Source: Nitrososphaerales archaeon (lineage in GTDB: Archaea > Thermoproteota > Nitrososphaeria > Nitrososphaerales > Gagatemarchaeaceae). Taken from it: a stretch of DNA of 55,233 nt. The DNA lies in assembly GCA_030038365.1 (NCBI GenBank), contig JASHPA010000137.1:1-55233 (forward strand), written 5' to 3'. Positions within the stretch are counted from its first letter, which is position 1; every line of letters begins with the position of its first letter. The position numbers were made by a program, and so were the translations under genes. The notes beneath the pieces are model-generated. The model saw only the letters and a program-made list of their open reading frames with translations, ran no database searches and was not told the DNA's origin. This document shows, piece after piece, positions 51,927 through 55,233 of this stretch.

Positions 51927-52723
51927 CGACGTTCTCACGTATCTCCATGGTCCTGCTCGTGGCCTTGATTGGCCCTCTCTCGCTCCTCTATGCCTCGTTG
52001 CTCTACTGGCTCGCCCGTAATCCTGATTTCCTGCCCATAGGTGTGGTCGAAGCAGCTGTCTTCGTAACGCTCATCGTGCGGACTCTGGTCATTCTCGTGG
52101 TTCCCGGCTTCAGGAAGGCGAACTTCTTCAGCACCTGGATGGTGTTCGTCCCAGACTTGCTCGTTGCCGCGGTCCTCGTCGCCTGTTCGGTTGCGGCGGG
52201 AGATGCCTACCTGCTATCTCTCTCGCGCCAGCTCTTCGGCGCATGGGTTCCGGCCTTCCTAATCGCCTTCCTGCCTCTCGCGATGTACAAGATCGGTTCG
52301 AAAATGCGCAATAAGACAAGCCCGATCTCGGAGACGCTCCCGTCGCTCACGTTCATCTTCGTGACGCTGGCAGTCTTCGTCTCGGCGACCTACTCACCGG
52401 CCCCTTCTGCCCAGGGGTTGCAGGGGATATCACAGCTCATCTACGGCGTCGTATTCGGCTCACGGATAGCGTCTTCTCAACCACTCCTTCTTTCTGTAGC
52501 AGGGACGGTCTTGGCAGTGGCCGTGGTTGTCTACGCGGTCTCACAGGGTAGTGGCGCACCCGTCATGCGGATTCTGCTTCTCTCGTTTATCGTCATCGGA
52601 CTCGCGGCGACGATCGGTTGGGGGCTGATCATCTCCTCTGTCACGCAGAGCAGCACGATCGCCTTCAGCATTCCTGCCCTGGTATTGCTGGCCACGATAT
52701 GGGGGGTCACACGTGCGCGCTAA
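51923..52723 (+). CDS. Multi-spanning membrane protein of the MoxR operon
   Basis: This 266-residue protein has about 7 hydrophobic segments (residues 8-28, 40-58, 72-90, 100-118, 140-155, 190-210, 232-262) and no recognised domain. It could be the archaeal counterpart of the membrane part of TgpA/DUF3488, which in bacteria accompanies MoxR and DUF58, but this is only an analogy by position. ATG 51923 overlaps the stop of DUF58 (ATGA). Confidence 0.65.
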   Translation: MTTFSRISMVLLVALIGPLSLLYASLLYWLARNPDFLPIGVVEAAVFVTLIVRTLVILVVPGFRKANFFSTWMVFVPDLLVAAVLVACSVAAGDAYLLSLSRQLFGAWVPAFLIAFLPLAMYKIGSKMRNKTSPISETLPSLTFIFVTLAVFVSATYSPAPSAQGLQGISQLIYGVVFGSRIASSQPLLLSVAGTVLAVAVVVYAVSQGSGAPVMRILLLSFIVIGLAATIGWGLIISSVTQSSTIAFSIPALVLLATIWGVTRAR

Positions 52724-54389
52724 GCCCATCTTTCCGTTGTTGCTACTCCTGGGGACACTCCTTTGCCTTCCCGCTCATGCATCGTCCGCCGCCACCTACT
52801 CCCCACAGCTCGAACTCGGATACAGCCCTGGGACATTGACATCGACGTCGTCCGGTGTACCGGTGTATACGATTGGCGATTCTATGTGGGCGGCGACGGG
52901 TTCGCAGGACCCCTACACCTATCAGCTTTACATGCCGAATGGCGACATGGTGGCGCAGGGAGTGATCGAGCCGCGAACGGTCATCCTGCTGCACATGTTC
53001 GCGTCGGGCGATGATCCGGGTACCTGGACCTTGGAGGTCGATGTCGAAGGGTCCGTTGCAGGTACACAGGCGATTCCCATCCTTTTTGTACAGGATACTC
53101 CCGTGTCGTTCAACATGACTGGGGACTCGATATCGAGCTCCGGCATCTTCTCGATGAATTTCACGGCCGTGAACGCACCATCGGCCCAAGATTTCTCCTC
53201 CTGTGTCTTCGGTAGCTCGCCACCTGGGACTGTCTCCGTCCCGATACCAATATCTCTGGGGAAGGGGAACATACTCGTGACAATGAACGGCACCGACAGC
53301 ATAGCCATCGCCCCGCAGCCCGTTGTGGGTCAGGTCACGAGTCCCTTCGACTTTTGGGTCGAGCTGTACCAGAACTATTCGTACACCGAAGGAGGAGTTT
53401 CCACGATGGTCTTCAGAGATGTCCAGGCTGCAGCATCCACGGCCGTGCCCCTCTCTTCCGGCGTTAGCTCCACGAATGCTCCCTTCACGCCGGCCGTCGC
53501 TTTGCGTCCGGGGTTGTTCAGCCTCAGGATATTCTTCGACAGTTCGAACGGATTGTTCACTGACGAGGCGCCGGTGCTGGTGACAGAGGGAGGGGACTCG
53601 TGGATCTCTCTGCAAGGGTGCGAAGCTACCTCCCAGCCAGCCTCGAATGTCATCACGGTCAAGTCGACGCTCACCGACGACCCGTCGCTGTGGCCGTCAG
53701 AGGCCTTTCTGATGTATCAGGAGGACGGGGTCGAGGGGTATTCTGCGGCACCACTATCTGCTGAGGTCTCTGCGGTAGACGTGACCGCGGCTCCCTGGGG
53801 CGCTACTTTCAATGACTCGGAACTGAGCGTGGTGCCCGGGCCGGGGATCCAGAGCTCCGCTTCGGTCGATGGCACCTTCTTCTTCGCGGCCTCGCACTAC
53901 CCTGTCGAGGTCGGAGTGTCTCTGTTGACTGGTGAGTATCCAGTGCAGGTCACGATACCCGTGCCCTACAGCCTAATGACGATACCGATTAACTCCAGCA
54001 ACCTCGTGGTGACGGCCACCGTCGGAAAGCAGGGTGCCGACGCTCCCGGAACAAACTTGCTCGTCTCGGCGGACGGCACGGTCATAGCAAAAGGTGCTAC
54101 GAACTCTGCCGGGAAGGCCACGTTCTTCCTTCCGGTGGGGAATTACAGCGTGACGGGTGATTACAAGAATGTGACGGAGGATGCCGTGGCGCTTACGACC
54201 TCGGGCCAGGTCTCCGCGATCACCCTGACTTTTCCGGGACCGCCGAGCATATACGGAACTTTCCTGCTCGCGAGTGCGGCCATTGGGATAGTCGCGACCT
54301 TGTTCATTTGGACGAACGTCTATCGTGGTCGTCGCGATGCCACTACACCGGCGGGGCCGAAGTCGAAAGAACCTATCGACAAGAAATAG
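52713..54389 (+). CDS. Secreted membrane-anchored protein of the MoxR operon
   Basis: This 558-residue protein has an N-terminal signal peptide (PIFPLLLLLGTLLCLPAHA), a long extracellular part of about 480 residues with several NxS/T sites, and a carboxypeptidase-regulatory-like repeat (residues about 430-500; APGTNLLVSADGTVIAKG). One C-terminal helix (FLLASAAIGIVATLFIW) and a basic tail follow. It is likely the exposed component of the operon. GTG 52713; its start overlaps the previous gene by 11 bases. Confidence 0.75.
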   Translation: MRAKPIFPLLLLLGTLLCLPAHASSAATYSPQLELGYSPGTLTSTSSGVPVYTIGDSMWAATGSQDPYTYQLYMPNGDMVAQGVIEPRTVILLHMFASGDDPGTWTLEVDVEGSVAGTQAIPILFVQDTPVSFNMTGDSISSSGIFSMNFTAVNAPSAQDFSSCVFGSSPPGTVSVPIPISLGKGNILVTMNGTDSIAIAPQPVVGQVTSPFDFWVELYQNYSYTEGGVSTMVFRDVQAAASTAVPLSSGVSSTNAPFTPAVALRPGLFSLRIFFDSSNGLFTDEAPVLVTEGGDSWISLQGCEATSQPASNVITVKSTLTDDPSLWPSEAFLMYQEDGVEGYSAAPLSAEVSAVDVTAAPWGATFNDSELSVVPGPGIQSSASVDGTFFFAASHYPVEVGVSLLTGEYPVQVTIPVPYSLMTIPINSSNLVVTATVGKQGADAPGTNLLVSADGTVIAKGATNSAGKATFFLPVGNYSVTGDYKNVTEDAVALTTSGQVSAITLTFPGPPSIYGTFLLASAAIGIVATLFIWTNVYRGRRDATTPAGPKSKEPIDKK

Positions 54390-54781
54390 ACGAGATATCA
54401 GGCGGGGTGTCCTTACATCACGCCCCTGCGCGCAAATTCCAGCGAACTGCGTTGCACTCAGGCGAAAAACCAGCAAGAGCGGCACGTCGATTGATGGAGG
54501 ATGCGAAGTTCGAGCTCTGGGCCAACATAGGTGTTAATCAGGGAGGGGATGATGGAGTTCGATATGGTCGCTCAGACGCTTCGATCCCCGGCTGCGCTCG
54601 ACTCGAACGAGTTCAAGCCGATCTCGGACCATTATCGCCAGAGAAGAGGCCTGAGGATAAGTGCGTGCAGGATTCCCAGCGGCCCGGCACGAGGACCAAG
54701 TACATGTCGAAGAGGGGTGCTTCTGGTCCTCGTGGTAACACCTCGGATAAGTGAGTCCGACTCCGCTCTGACTCTAGCGCC
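54390..54781 (+). other. Intergenic stretch with a weak A-like ORF
   Basis: Between the MoxR operon and the next gene, a frame from TTG 54451 encodes RAARRLMEDAKFELWANI, reminiscent of gene A (RELLANPDEFERWANE). No B-like partner follows, so it may be chance. Otherwise nothing is seen. Confidence 0.3.
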
Positions 54782-55233
54782 ATGACCGCCATCCCGCCTC
54801 CGCCTGACCTTGTCCCCGGAGAGGTTCCTCTTTGGAAAATGGGGGACGTAAAGGGCCTGATCTTCCGCAGCCTCGTCACGGGCTATATGGTGACGAGCTA
54901 CAGATGTTTCGTCTGGGACGTGAAGAGCAACGTCGTCACGATTAGCGTCCCGGTGACGCTGGCTGACGTGACCGTTGTGGGCTCCAAGCGCGGCAAGAGG
55001 GCCCTCAGGGGAGGCAGTTTCATCGTCCCAAAGACTGCCGACTACGTGCCGCCGACCATGGGCGAGCCCGTCGAGGTCGGGGACCTCCTCTTCAGGGTTG
55101 ACGGAGAACCCGTGATGGTCTTCCGGGACGTCTCGGAACCCACGAAGGTGAAGACACTCGTCGATACGCTCAAGGCGAAGGTGAGGGTCCCGCCAGGATT
55201 CGGCGTCGACGCATTTTGGCGGAGCCCTGCAGG
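54782..55233 (+). CDS. Hypothetical protein, 3' end outside the window
   Basis: The gene starts at ATG 54782 and runs off the right edge (150 codons seen). It is soluble and beta-rich (VKGLIFRSLVTGYMVTSYRC, VTISVPVTLADVTVVG) with several short strands. I do not recognise the family. The separation from the MoxR operon (392 bases) suggests it is not part of it. Confidence 0.7.
   Translation, partial: MTAIPPPPDLVPGEVPLWKMGDVKGLIFRSLVTGYMVTSYRCFVWDVKSNVVTISVPVTLADVTVVGSKRGKRALRGGSFIVPKTADYVPPTMGEPVEVGDLLFRVDGEPVMVFRDVSEPTKVKTLVDTLKAKVRVPPGFGVDAFWRSPA

Noticed and set aside
1-55233. CRISPR arrays, insertion sequences and phage-like genes
   Set aside because: No direct-repeat arrays, transposase, integrase or capsid patterns were seen on either strand.

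Overview
The window comes from an archaeon. It encodes a TFIIB-type initiation factor (TFB), an archaeal EF-2, and many genes with a TATA-like box 22-32 bases upstream of the start codon, the spacing expected for leaderless archaeal transcripts. The EF-2 G2 region (QRQMTIKAANV) resembles the TACK/Thermoproteota type. Together with the GC-rich DNA and the many transporters and catabolic enzymes, this suggests a heterotrophic member of the Thermoproteota, perhaps a non-ammonia-oxidising Nitrososphaeria relative. That placement is inference. I found no rRNA, tRNA, CRISPR array or insertion sequence.

Layout. 1-11 kb: the truncated 5' part of a secreted Kelch-like protein, then metabolic and transport genes (PHP-type hydrolase, EamA exporter, two-domain VOC dioxygenase, APC permease, SDR, cysteine-synthase-like enzyme, epimerase, F420-type oxidoreductase, DedA protein). 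A retropepsin-like gene here is broken by one in-frame TGA. 11-15 kb: small and hypothetical genes, including a 49-residue C2H2 zinc-finger protein, an HtpX-like protease and a frameshifted chloroperoxidase pseudogene. 15-24 kb: a second APC permease divergent from a hydantoinase-type amidohydrolase, then DJ-1, beta-carbonic anhydrase, a Tat-exported GH76 glycosidase, an isochorismatase-fold hydrolase lacking the usual cysteine, and an MFS transporter. 24-36 kb: DinB-like protein, an M15-type peptidase on a long Thr/Ser-rich N-terminal part, ACT and cupin proteins, two aldehyde dehydrogenases, a class V aminotransferase and TFB. 36-46 kb: a membrane-anchored protein with two seven-bladed propellers, small membrane and DNA-binding proteins, a VapBC pair, a double zinc-ribbon protein and an SMP-30 lactonase. 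46-55 kb: EF-2, followed by a tightly overlapping operon of MoxR ATPase, DUF58, DUF4129-like and membrane/exported proteins, and a truncated last gene.

The strongest candidate for something undescribed is a two-gene module. Gene A has 44-46 codons and gene B 57-63 codons; their reading frames overlap. Intact copies lie at 45.25-45.56 kb (minus) and 48.36-48.67 kb (plus), flanking EF-2. A frameshifted relic lies at 26.3-26.6 kb. All three were missed or split by simple ORF calling because the genes are tiny and B starts with CTG or TTG.

A second notable signal is inside EF-2: codon usage changes abruptly near 46,600, so the gene is either a recombinant or an assembly chimera. A third is that three clear protein families (EamA, VapC, DUF58) have conserved N-termini upstream of any ATG, GTG or TTG codon, which points to near-cognate starts or repeated start-codon loss.
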